Positions 1-4,802 of a DNA stretch of 5,352 nucleotides are shown here, piece by piece; position 1 is the stretch's first letter, and each line of letters opens with the position of its first letter. Where the stretch lies: the NCBI GenBank assembly GCA_013696665.1, contig JACCYC010000194.1, positions 1 to 5,352 on the forward strand, given 5' to 3'. The position numbers and the translations under genes are program-made. Origin of the DNA: Burkholderiaceae bacterium. GTDB taxonomy: Bacteria > Pseudomonadota > Gammaproteobacteria > Burkholderiales > Burkholderiaceae_F. The notes under the pieces were generated by a model. It saw only the letters and a list, made by a program, of their open reading frames with translations, was not told where the DNA came from and searched no databases.

Positions 1-378
1 CGCGAGGCGCTGCTGCACGCGGTGTTTCGCCAAAACTACGGCTGCTCGCACCTGATCGTCGGGCGCGATCACGCCGGCGTCGGCAAGTACTACGGTCCGT
101 TCGACGCGCACCGCATCTTCGATGAGATTCCGCCGGGCTCGCTCAAGACGCAGCCGCTGAAGATCGATGTTGCGTTCTGGTGCTATGCGTGTGGCGGGAT
201 GGCGTCGGGCCGCACCTGTCCGCACGGGCAAGAGGACCAGTTGCAGGTGTCAGGCACGCAGCTGCGCAAATGGCTCTCCGAAGGCAGCGCGGTGCCACCG
301 GAGTTCTCGCGGCCGGAGGTTCTCGAAATCCTGCGAGAGTATTACGCGGGTCTCGCGGATGAAGAGAAGTCGAAGTAA
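1..378 (+). CDS. sat: ATP sulfurylase (sulfate adenylyltransferase), C-terminal part, 5' truncated by window edge
   Basis: The final 125 codons of a dissimilatory-type ATP sulfurylase, open from the first base and ending at TAA 376-378. In sulfur oxidisers this cytoplasmic enzyme runs in the ATP-forming direction: APS plus pyrophosphate gives ATP and sulfate. Visible motifs are the nucleotide-binding GRDHAG signature (bases 61-78), the segment LKTQPLKIDVAFWCYACGG, and a CxxC-x8-C cluster followed by CPH (about bases 181-225), which resembles the metal site of the Thermus-type homo-oligomeric enzyme. The typical C-terminal block VSGTQLRKWLSEG followed by PPEFSRPEV is also present. The real start lies outside the window; the internal GTG at base 22 is not a start. 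Substrate supply would come from AprBA, encoded 4.4 kb downstream on the same strand. The C-terminus looks complete and undamaged. Identification is secure; the physiological direction is inferred from the apr genes. Confidence 0.95.
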   Translation, partial: REALLHAVFRQNYGCSHLIVGRDHAGVGKYYGPFDAHRIFDEIPPGSLKTQPLKIDVAFWCYACGGMASGRTCPHGQEDQLQVSGTQLRKWLSEGSAVPPEFSRPEVLEILREYYAGLADEEKSK

Positions 379-428
379 AGCTCGCAGGCATTCGGCGCGA
401 TAGCTCGCCAACTTATTGCAGCGATGCG

Positions 429-585
429 GGCATCATCGTCGATGCAGGCTTGGGAGTGACGTCCCTGAAGAGGGGCGATCAATATCGACGATCTGATCAC
501 CCGTGTGTTCCCGCTCGATCGAATCAACGAAGGGTTTGACCTTACGCTTGACGGCAAGTCCATTCGGACGGTGGTCACATATTGA
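429..585 (+). pseudogene. Remnant of class III alcohol dehydrogenase (glutathione-dependent formaldehyde dehydrogenase), internal deletion plus frameshift
   Basis: Two conserved pieces of one protein lie side by side in different frames. Bases 429-479 read GIIVDAGLGVTSLKRGD, which matches the N-terminal domain of class III zinc alcohol dehydrogenases (the family reads like GIVVDVGPGVTSLKKGDHV, near residue 70-90). From about base 478 a second frame reads INIDDLITRVFPLDRINEGF and then DLTLDGKSIRTVVTY, stop TGA 583-585; this is the family's C-terminus. Roughly 240-250 residues that normally lie between them are absent, and the join (about bases 471-482) also shifts the frame, so no active enzyme can be made. 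The family oxidises S-(hydroxymethyl)glutathione and is often encoded beside gfa, the next gene, which supports the identification. Bases 379-428 show nothing I can recognise. Confidence 0.85.
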
Positions 586-604
586 TTCAGCAGAAGACTC
601 ATCA

Positions 605-611
605 GAGAGGA
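605..611 (+). promoter_or_regulatory. Ribosome binding site of gfa
   Basis: A purine-rich GAGAGGA ends 8 bases before ATG 620. It favours that ATG over the in-frame ATG at 503, which lies inside the alcohol dehydrogenase remnant. Confidence 0.6.
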
Positions 612-619
612 AATTCACA

Positions 620-1201
620 ATGACGCAATCAGTTTCCGTTCATCCAGCAATAGACCCGGGACTCAAACCGGCCGCTTCGAATTTCACTGGCGGAACGTTG
701 TCCTGCAAATGTTCCGACAAGAAGGTCACCGTATCGATCAAGGGCCAGTGCGCCCACAATCACGTTTGTGGCTGCACCAAGTGCTGGAAGCCGGGCGGCG
801 CGCTGTTTTCGCAGGTCGCCGTCGTGCCGCGTGACAATCTCAGCGTGACCGCCAACGAGGACAAGCTCGGGGTAGTGGACCCGAACGCGACGATCAAGCG
901 CTACGCCTGCCGGGACTGCGGCGTGCACATGTACGGTCGCATCGACAACAAGAATCATCCGCTGTATGGCGTGGACTTCATCCATACTGAACTGTCCCCC
1001 GAGCAGGGTTGGGCGCCACCAGAATTCGCGGCATTCGTCTCTTCGATCATCGAGGCCGGGGCCGATCCCGACAACATGGGCGTGGTCAGGGACAGGCTGA
1101 AGCAGCTTGGCCTGGAACCCTACGATTGCCTGTCGCCGCCGCTGATGGATGCCATTGCCACGCACACGGCCAAGGCTGCAGGCAAGGCTGCTCGCGCATG
1201 A
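620..1201 (+). CDS. gfa: S-(hydroxymethyl)glutathione synthase (glutathione-dependent formaldehyde-activating enzyme)
   Basis: A 193-residue protein of the Gfa/CENP-V zinc family, full length for the group. Gfa speeds the condensation of formaldehyde with glutathione, the first step of glutathione-dependent formaldehyde detoxification in the cytoplasm. All seven expected cysteines are present: C29 and C31 (CKC), C50, C52 and C55 (CGCTKC), C97 and C100 (CRDC). The spacing is the same as I recall for the Paracoccus denitrificans enzyme, shifted by two residues. YACRDCGVHMYGR and HPLYGVDFIHTEL are also typical. ATG 620 was chosen because homologues begin shortly before the GTLSCKC segment and a ribosome binding site precedes it; the longer frame from 503 reads through the dehydrogenase remnant out of its frame. 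The partner dehydrogenase just upstream is destroyed, so the product must be oxidised by an enzyme encoded elsewhere. The gene itself appears intact. Confidence 0.93.
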   Translation: MTQSVSVHPAIDPGLKPAASNFTGGTLSCKCSDKKVTVSIKGQCAHNHVCGCTKCWKPGGALFSQVAVVPRDNLSVTANEDKLGVVDPNATIKRYACRDCGVHMYGRIDNKNHPLYGVDFIHTELSPEQGWAPPEFAAFVSSIIEAGADPDNMGVVRDRLKQLGLEPYDCLSPPLMDAIATHTAKAAGKAARA

Positions 1202-1221
1202 CAAGTACGGGCTCGGGCAGT

Positions 1222-1515
1222 CTAGGGAAGTATCGCCGGCGGTAGCCGGGTAAGTGCCGCACGTTCCGCCGTTGCCCTGCCGTTCAGCGCGAATCCCAGC
1301 AAACGCCCGGCGCGGTCCAGGTAGTCGTGGCATTTCTCGGTGTTGGTGTGGACCATATCGGCGTCGCCGATGTCGACCATGCGGACTTTGTCCGCGGGCA
1401 TGTAAATCTCGTGGTCTTCGAAGTCAGAGGCGCCGCTGTCACCGAAGGCGAACAGTGTCGAGGCATCGCGGATCGATCGTGGTCCGAAGCCGCGCCAGCG
1501 CGCCACTGAGTTCGT
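1222..1515 (-). pseudogene. Fragment of a ureohydrolase (agmatinase/guanidinobutyrase-like)
   Basis: Read on the - strand from 1515, the frame gives GFGPRSIRDASTLFAFG, then a stretch with FEDHEIYMPADKVRMVDIGD, then ADMVHTNTEKCHDYLDRA. This is the N-terminal third of arginase-superfamily proteins (family pattern GARFGPRAIRDAS, then VDVGDA.. before the first metal-binding histidine block). These enzymes hydrolyse agmatine, guanidinobutyrate or related guanidino compounds to an amine and urea. No metal-binding blocks (GGDHS, DAHxD, SxDxDxxDP) follow. After about base 1312 similarity stops; the tail RLLGFALNGRA might be the family's C-terminal helix brought close by a deletion, but this is weak. 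The N-terminal residues before TNS are also missing or out of frame, and the open frame runs back into the lysR 3' end. A non-functional remnant; the exact substrate class cannot be told. Confidence 0.72.
1236..1249 (+). terminator. Small GC hairpin after gfa
   Basis: A perfect 5-bp inverted repeat, CCGGC-GGTA-GCCGG, begins 34 bases after the gfa stop. It has no T tract on either strand, so it is at best a weak or factor-dependent end signal. It also lies in the far end of the ureohydrolase remnant frame. Confidence 0.25.
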
Positions 1516-1540
1516 AGTCAACCGAAAAATCCGACAGCTG

Positions 1541-2449
1541 CTACGGAGCGTCCTGCGTTGCGGCCATGCGTTGCTGCGCAAACTCCACGAAGCCGCTGAC
1601 GAGCCGCGAATGGAATCTTTCCTTCGGATACACCACCGACAGATGCCGTATCAGCCGCGGTGATAGCGGTATGCGGACCAGCTCGCCGAGGCGAACTTCT
1701 CTGACCACCGTGGCGCGCGACATGATGGCAAAGCCCAGTCCCGTTGCCGCCAATCCCTTCATTGCTTCCGGGCTGCCTGCTTCCATCACGACCTGAAGCG
1801 AGTCGGACGCGAGGCCGGTCTTTTGCAGGTAATGGTCGATGACTTCGCGTGTCCCGGAACCGAGTTCGCGGCTGATGTAGGCGTGTTCGGTGAGCGATTG
1901 AGGCGTTGCCGATTTCTGCTTCGCCAGCGCATGCGACGGCGCGCACACGACCTGCAGCTCGTCCTCGCAGCAGATGTCGGTCGCCAACGTTGGCAGGTGC
2001 GAATCGCCCTCGATGAAACCGACGTCGAGAGTGCGCTCCGCGACCCGCTCCTGGACCGCTTCCGAATTGGCCACGAAGAGCCGCGGCACGACTGCCGGAT
2101 GGCGCACTTTGAATTCTCCGAGAATCTGCGGCAGCAGAAAGTCGGCGATCGTGGTGCTTGCGCCAATCAACAGCGGGCCGGTCGTCTGCCCGCTCAGTTC
2201 TTTCATGCGCGAGTCGAGCTCGGCTGAGAGTGCAAGGAGGCGCTCGGCGTAGTCGAGCGCGACGGCGCCGGCAGTCGTCAAAGTGATGCGCCCGTGCGCG
2301 CGATCGAACAGGCGCGTGTTCAGCTGTTCTTCGAGCTGCCGGATCTGAAAAGTCACGGCCGGCTGCGTCATGAACAACGCGTCGGCCGCCTTGGTGAACG
2401 ACAGGTGCTTCGCGACTGCGTGGAAGACCTGGATGCGCCGGTCTGCCAT
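1541..2449 (-). CDS. LysR-type transcriptional regulator (CysB/CbbR-like)
   Basis: A complete 302-residue LysR-family regulator. Residues 3-62 are the winged helix-turn-helix (QVFHAVAKHLSFTKAADALF, then MTQPAVTFQIRQLEEQL, LFDR, ITLTTAG). A linker helix with AELDSRMKELSG follows, and residues 91-297 form the effector domain (GPLLIGASTTIADFLLP; ELQVVCAPSHALA; SRELGSGTREVIDHYL; GSPEAMKGLAATGLGFAIMS). The GSGT segment lines the ligand pocket in CysB/CbbR-like members. The ATG at 2447-2449 was chosen because MADRRIQVFHAVA is a standard start; the frame stays open to 2509, but those residues (MRHRRRK...) are not family sequence. No strong ribosome binding site is visible. Its target is unknown; location between sat and aprMBA, an eroded copy nearer aprM, and dyads upstream of itself and of aprM suggest control of sulfur oxidation genes. 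Gene identity is firm; its target is inference. Confidence 0.93.
   Translation of the reverse strand: MADRRIQVFHAVAKHLSFTKAADALFMTQPAVTFQIRQLEEQLNTRLFDRAHGRITLTTAGAVALDYAERLLALSAELDSRMKELSGQTTGPLLIGASTTIADFLLPQILGEFKVRHPAVVPRLFVANSEAVQERVAERTLDVGFIEGDSHLPTLATDICCEDELQVVCAPSHALAKQKSATPQSLTEHAYISRELGSGTREVIDHYLQKTGLASDSLQVVMEAGSPEAMKGLAATGLGFAIMSRATVVREVRLGELVRIPLSPRLIRHLSVVYPKERFHSRLVSGFVEFAQQRMAATQDAP
2108..2240. repeat. Direct repeat, copy 1 (inside intact lysR)
   Basis: This part of lysR (linker and start of the effector domain) recurs at 3595-3728 in the same orientation with clear nucleotide similarity. Shared stretches include TCGGCGAT, GTGCT, GTCGAGCTC and CTCAGTTC. By eye about three quarters of positions agree, with three single-base indels. 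Confidence 0.75.
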
Positions 2450-2522
2450 CGTTAGGGAAGCTCTGCATAAGCTACGGCGCGCCCCGATCTTGCGCCTGCG
2501 GTGCCGCATTTAGCTTCAACGC

Positions 2523-2556
2523 GCGTACCTCTCGTACGCCTGCGCTCCTCGGCGCA
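2523..2556. other. Two adjacent perfect hairpins upstream of lysR
   Basis: GCGTAC-CTCTC-GTACGC (2523-2539) is followed at once by TGCGC-TCCTCG-GCGCA (2541-2556). They lie 75-107 bases upstream of the lysR start, between it and the aprA remnant. Neither carries a T tract. They could be a remnant terminator of the former aprA copy or part of the lysR leader; nothing decides this. Confidence 0.4.
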
Positions 2557-2601
2557 ACCTCGGGGCTGCTCGCCACGCTTCTGCAGAGTTCCCTCAAACG
2601 C

Positions 2602-2620
2602 AGTTATGTTCGCAGTAACT
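2602..2620. promoter_or_regulatory. Candidate LysR-type operator upstream of lysR
   Basis: A perfect dyad AGTTA-N9-TAACT, containing the T-N11-A pattern of LysR boxes (T2605, A2617). It lies about 150 bases upstream of the lysR start, in the non-coding stretch just after the aprA remnant. LysR regulators commonly bind such sites to control their own gene. No convincing -35/-10 pair was identified nearby. Confidence 0.4.
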
Positions 2621-2627
2621 CGAAGCC

Positions 2628-2828
2628 CTAGACGATGCGGTGAACAGAAAGCTTCGACATCTTCCACTCGCGCGATTTCGTGTCGTATTCGGATCCGGTG
2701 AAGCAGTGCCATTCGCTGTCGTCGAGCTTCGGATAATCACTGCAATAGTAATAGACTGGCCAGCGGGTTTCCTGCCGGAACAGCGTGCGGCGGCTCTCTC
2801 TACGCGCGGCTGCTGCTCGCCAGTCGTC
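2628..2828 (-). pseudogene. C-terminal remnant of a second adenylylsulfate (APS) reductase alpha subunit
   Basis: On the - strand a 66-codon stretch ends at TAG (2628-2630) and reads RRTLFRQETRWPVYYYCSD, then YPKLDDSEWHCFTGSEYD, then KSREWKMSKLSVHRIV. This is the AprA C-terminus; family members read like LFREETRWPGYYYRADFPK, then a D/E-rich turn and W-x-CF. It is cut off upstream by a stop at 2829-2831, and complete AprA has over 600 residues, so only the last tenth is left. Changes at normally fixed positions (WPG to WPV, YYYR to YYYC) fit loss of selection. It is opposite in orientation to the working aprMBA operon and lies upstream of lysR on lysR's strand. It may be a relic of a second apr locus or an inverted duplicate. 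It cannot be compared with the intact aprA, whose 3' end is outside the window. Confidence 0.82.
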
Positions 2829-2933
2829 TCAACGTTCCGGCGCGGCGACCACGAGCTTGGGGAACATCTGCGCAAGCATTACGGAATGCGTCGATCACAC
2901 TGACGCGCCGCCAATCTTCATTCGCGTTGCGCT
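2829..2933. other. Short unassigned spacer between metallophosphoesterase and aprA remnant
   Basis: About 105 bases with no recognised gene. In the same - strand frame as the aprA remnant it reads MLAQMFPKLVVAAPER and then a stop at 2829-2831. This may be the end of another lost gene, or aprA sequence after damage. I do not recognise it. Confidence 0.3.
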
Positions 2934-3446
2934 TTAGGTGGCGGCTGTGCGGACTTGAAATAGCATCGTCTCAAGGTCACCGAGAACCCATGTGCGCGGC
3001 GCGGCGAGACCTCCGACCGTACCTGGGTTGACGAGCCAAGTCGCGCTGTCCTTAACGTTGCCGACGCGCTCAGCGCCGGCGACGTGCGAATGGCCGCAGC
3101 AGACGAGGTCCCACTCACCAGTGCACGCCATTGCGTAACCGTACTCGGGGTAGTGAACAACGAAGATCCTTCTTCCGTTCAAGTTCAGGCGAGCGTCTGC
3201 GCCGTGGTACCGCAGCAGCCCCCCGCTTTCATAAGCCCAGCGGCTGAGCGACACAGGATCGCCGAGGTTGTTGCCGTGGATTACGTGAATCGGCAGTCCG
3301 ACGTCCATTGCAGCGCGCAGGGTCTGTGTGCCGATGATGTCTCCGCAATGAATCACGGCTGCGGCGCCTTCGGCTGCGCCCGCACGTACCGCTTGTGCGA
3401 GCGCATCGGATCGATCGTGGCTGTCGGAGACGATGCATAATTTCAT
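2934..3446 (-). CDS. YfcE/MJ0936-type metallophosphoesterase
   Basis: A complete 170-residue single-domain calcineurin-like phosphoesterase of the small bacterial/archaeal phosphodiesterase family. The metal ligands are all visible: DSHD near the N-terminus (D8, H10), CGD (D36), the GNN signature (G58-N60), H98 in FVVHYPEYG, and the GHSH motif (H119, H121). VNPGTVG near residue 139 is also characteristic. Such proteins are cytoplasmic, bind Mn2+ or similar ions and cleave phosphodiesters in vitro; the natural substrate is usually unknown. ATG 3444-3446 gives the family's MKLCIVSDSHD start; the longer frame to 3539 adds unrelated residues. The ribosome binding site is weak. It stands alone between two gene remnants with no functional link to sulfur metabolism visible, so it may have arrived during rearrangement. 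It looks intact. Confidence 0.9.
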   Translation of the reverse strand: MKLCIVSDSHDRSDALAQAVRAGAAEGAAAVIHCGDIIGTQTLRAAMDVGLPIHVIHGNNLGDPVSLSRWAYESGGLLRYHGADARLNLNGRRIFVVHYPEYGYAMACTGEWDLVCCGHSHVAGAERVGNVKDSATWLVNPGTVGGLAAPRTWVLGDLETMLFQVRTAAT

Positions 3447-3540
3447 GGTCACGATCGTAGCGCACGCACATACTGCTGGTAAGCGCTTTTGGGCCGCGCA
3501 CTCGCGAATCCGGATACGCATTGACTGCATGCATCGCATC

Positions 3541-3736
3541 TATAGGCATGCTCGGCCAGCTGTGCCGTCGCGAGTTCCTTGCTTGACGATGCACCTTGAA
3601 CTCGCCGAGGATACGGGGGCAGGAGAAACTCGGCGATTGTCCGTGCTGGCGCCGATGTCAGCGGACCGGCAGTCCGTCCACTCAGTTCCTTGACCCGCGT
3701 GTCGAGCTCAGCGTACAACGCGAGAATGTCTTGGAG
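3541..3736 (-). pseudogene. Eroded second copy of the LysR-type regulator
   Basis: The - strand from 3736 reads DILALYAELDTRVKELSGR, TAGPLTSAPARTIAEFLLP, and after a frame change RILGEFKV. It then jumps to a segment ending AQLAEHAY (about 3541-3560). These correspond to residues about 71-114 and 176-191 of the intact LysR protein encoded at 1541-2449. The DNA-binding domain is gone (stop at 3737-3739). There is a one-base insertion near 3610, two compensating indels around 3645-3655, and about 60 residues are missing between the blocks. It cannot make a functional regulator. It was probably a paralogue from duplication that later decayed. Confidence 0.85.
3595..3728. repeat. Direct repeat, copy 2 (in lysR remnant)
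   Basis: Counterpart of 2108-2240 in the same orientation. A shorter second block of similarity pairs 3541-3593 with about 1876-1930, and the intervening lysR sequence is deleted here. Confidence 0.75.
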
Positions 3737-3782
3737 CTACCTATCGCGACGTGCCACTCGTGCGCGCAATATGAGTGATGGC

Positions 3783-3796
3783 TTATCGACGGATAA
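3783..3796. promoter_or_regulatory. Candidate LysR/CbbR-type operator upstream of aprM
   Basis: A perfect dyad TTATC-GACG-GATAA, that is TTA-N8-TAA, similar in form to CbbR-type recognition sites. It lies about 133 bases upstream of the aprM start in sequence that is AT-richer than its surroundings, a normal place for an activator site. It shares the TTAT...TAA frame with the dyad at 2602-2620. No matching promoter boxes were found with confidence. Confidence 0.45.
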
Positions 3797-3859
3797 ACGA
3801 GTTGAATTGGCGGACATGCGAAGCGCGTGGCACATTCGAGATCCGTTGCGAACGTGGAC

Positions 3860-3887
3860 CCGACGCTTCCGAGCGGGCGTTTTTTTT
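3860..3887 (+). terminator. Terminator-like hairpin with T8 tract in the aprM leader
   Basis: The stem CGCT-TCCG-AGCG (3864-3875; a UNCG-type tetraloop) is extended by CC/GG across a two-base bulge. Two bases later comes a run of eight T (3880-3887). It is oriented for + strand transcripts and ends about 40 bases before aprM. No + strand gene lies upstream before gfa, so it may be a leftover terminator or a leader attenuator of the apr operon. The stem is short. Confidence 0.45.
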
Positions 3888-3913
3888 GTGCGGATGGCGC
3901 GTCAGCACGATCA

Positions 3914-3922
3914 AGAGAGGGA
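3914..3922 (+). promoter_or_regulatory. Ribosome binding site of aprM
   Basis: AGAGAGGGA ends six bases before ATG 3929. It decides that start over the in-frame ATG at 3827, whose extension would run through the hairpin and T tract. Confidence 0.65.
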
Positions 3923-3928
3923 GATTCC

Positions 3929-4753
3929 ATGCCAAGTATCAATCCATTCGCCGTCGCGGGCGCGTCGTTGCCTGCCGGCTTCCTGCAGGGGTTTCTGGGC
4001 GTGATGGCTCTGGCCGTGGTGATAGGCACGCTGTTCGACATCATTCACAAGGGTAGCGCAGGTTATTTTTTCACCAACATGCGCAAGTCAAGGGCGAAGG
4101 GCCGCAAGGTGGGCGGCGGCGAGCTCGTCTCGATCGCCGTGAAGACCGCGGTAGTCGACGTGCTCGCTTCGGGAGAGTTCTGTAACCCGAAACGTCGGGT
4201 GGCGCACCTGCTCGGCATGTATGGGTTCATCTTCTATCTGGTGGCCTCTGCGGTCATGGTGTTCCGATACCCCACTGGGGCGACAGCCACGCCGGAGATC
4301 TGGCCGCTGCTGTGGTGGATCGGTGCCCTGATGGTGCTTGTTGGCGGCTACTGGTTCTGGTTCTTCATCCGGGTTGACGTCGCCTCCGAAGGCCACTCTC
4401 CGTTCCGTCTAGCGAAGGCGGACCTCTTCGTTCTGTCGCTGCTGGTGAGCGTGACTCTCGCGGTCGCCTGGGCCGCTACGGGCGCTGGCGTAGGCGTGCT
4501 CTTCTGGCTCTACATCCTTGCGACTATCGTGCTCTTTGTCGGCGTGCCGTGGTCGAAGTTCGCCCACATGTTCTTCAAGCCGGCGGCAGCCTTCGAAAAA
4601 CGGGTATCCCAGGCCGACGGCACGGCCGAGAACCTGCCGACGCAGACGCGTGACGATCCGGAGCAACGAAACCGGCATTCCATGGAACTGCTGCGAGACG
4701 CTCCGATGGACATGGGACTCGGCATCAAGCGCGAGGCCCCGCGTCACTTTTGA
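3929..4753 (+). CDS. aprM: AprM, putative membrane anchor of APS reductase
   Basis: A 274-residue integral membrane protein directly upstream of aprB. Five hydrophobic segments are visible at about residues 18-40, 92-113, 125-147, 165-184 and 187-206. A basic cytoplasmic-type loop (MRKSRAKGRK, 51-60) and a polar 55-residue C-terminal tail follow the first and last of these. Conserved-looking features are FCNPKRRVAHLLGMYGF before segment 2 and WSKFAHMFFKPAAAF after segment 5. Histidines at 40, 93 and 213 could be haem ligands, but this is a guess. In sulfur oxidisers lacking qmoABC, aprM precedes aprBA and is proposed to pass electrons from AprBA to the quinone pool. The start ATG has a good ribosome binding site; the stop is TGA 4751-4753. 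aprB begins 49 bases later, consistent with one operon. Role is inferred from position and topology. Confidence 0.85.
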   Translation: MPSINPFAVAGASLPAGFLQGFLGVMALAVVIGTLFDIIHKGSAGYFFTNMRKSRAKGRKVGGGELVSIAVKTAVVDVLASGEFCNPKRRVAHLLGMYGFIFYLVASAVMVFRYPTGATATPEIWPLLWWIGALMVLVGGYWFWFFIRVDVASEGHSPFRLAKADLFVLSLLVSVTLAVAWAATGAGVGVLFWLYILATIVLFVGVPWSKFAHMFFKPAAAFEKRVSQADGTAENLPTQTRDDPEQRNRHSMELLRDAPMDMGLGIKREAPRHF

Positions 4754-4790
4754 AAAAGAAAACAGACAACAATTTCATCAAGAACCGCTC

Positions 4791-4796
4791 AAGGAG
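4791..4796 (+). promoter_or_regulatory. Ribosome binding site of aprB
   Basis: A strong AAGGAG six bases before ATG 4803. It confirms the aprB start; the frame open from 4518 is only aprM read out of frame. Confidence 0.75.
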
Positions 4797-4802
4797 CCAC
4801 TC

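Noticed and set aside
629..1333. A 234-residue open frame on the - strand opposite gfa
   Set aside because: Antisense shadow of a high-GC gene; gfa on the + strand has all its family motifs, and this frame shows none.
1518..2468. A 316-residue - strand frame overlapping lysR
   Set aside because: Same strand, shifted frame of lysR; arginine- and alanine-rich composition with no motif.
2450..2509. N-terminal extension of lysR to 2509
   Set aside because: The added residues are arginine-rich and unlike LysR N-termini; MADRRIQVFHAVA at 2449 is the standard start.
2108..3728. CRISPR array suggested by repeated sequence
   Set aside because: There are only two copies, over 130 bp long, coding, and diverged; this is gene duplication.
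3802..3830. TTGAAT as a sigma-70 -35 box for aprM
   Set aside because: No acceptable -10 element lies 16-19 bases downstream.
3827..3928. N-terminal extension of aprM from the ATG at 3827
   Set aside because: It would translate through the hairpin and T tract (as GRFFCADG), and a good ribosome binding site precedes ATG 3929.
379..3928. Insertion sequence or transposon as the cause of the rearrangements
   Set aside because: No transposase frame, no terminal inverted repeats and no target-site duplication were seen, and no tRNA or integrase is present.
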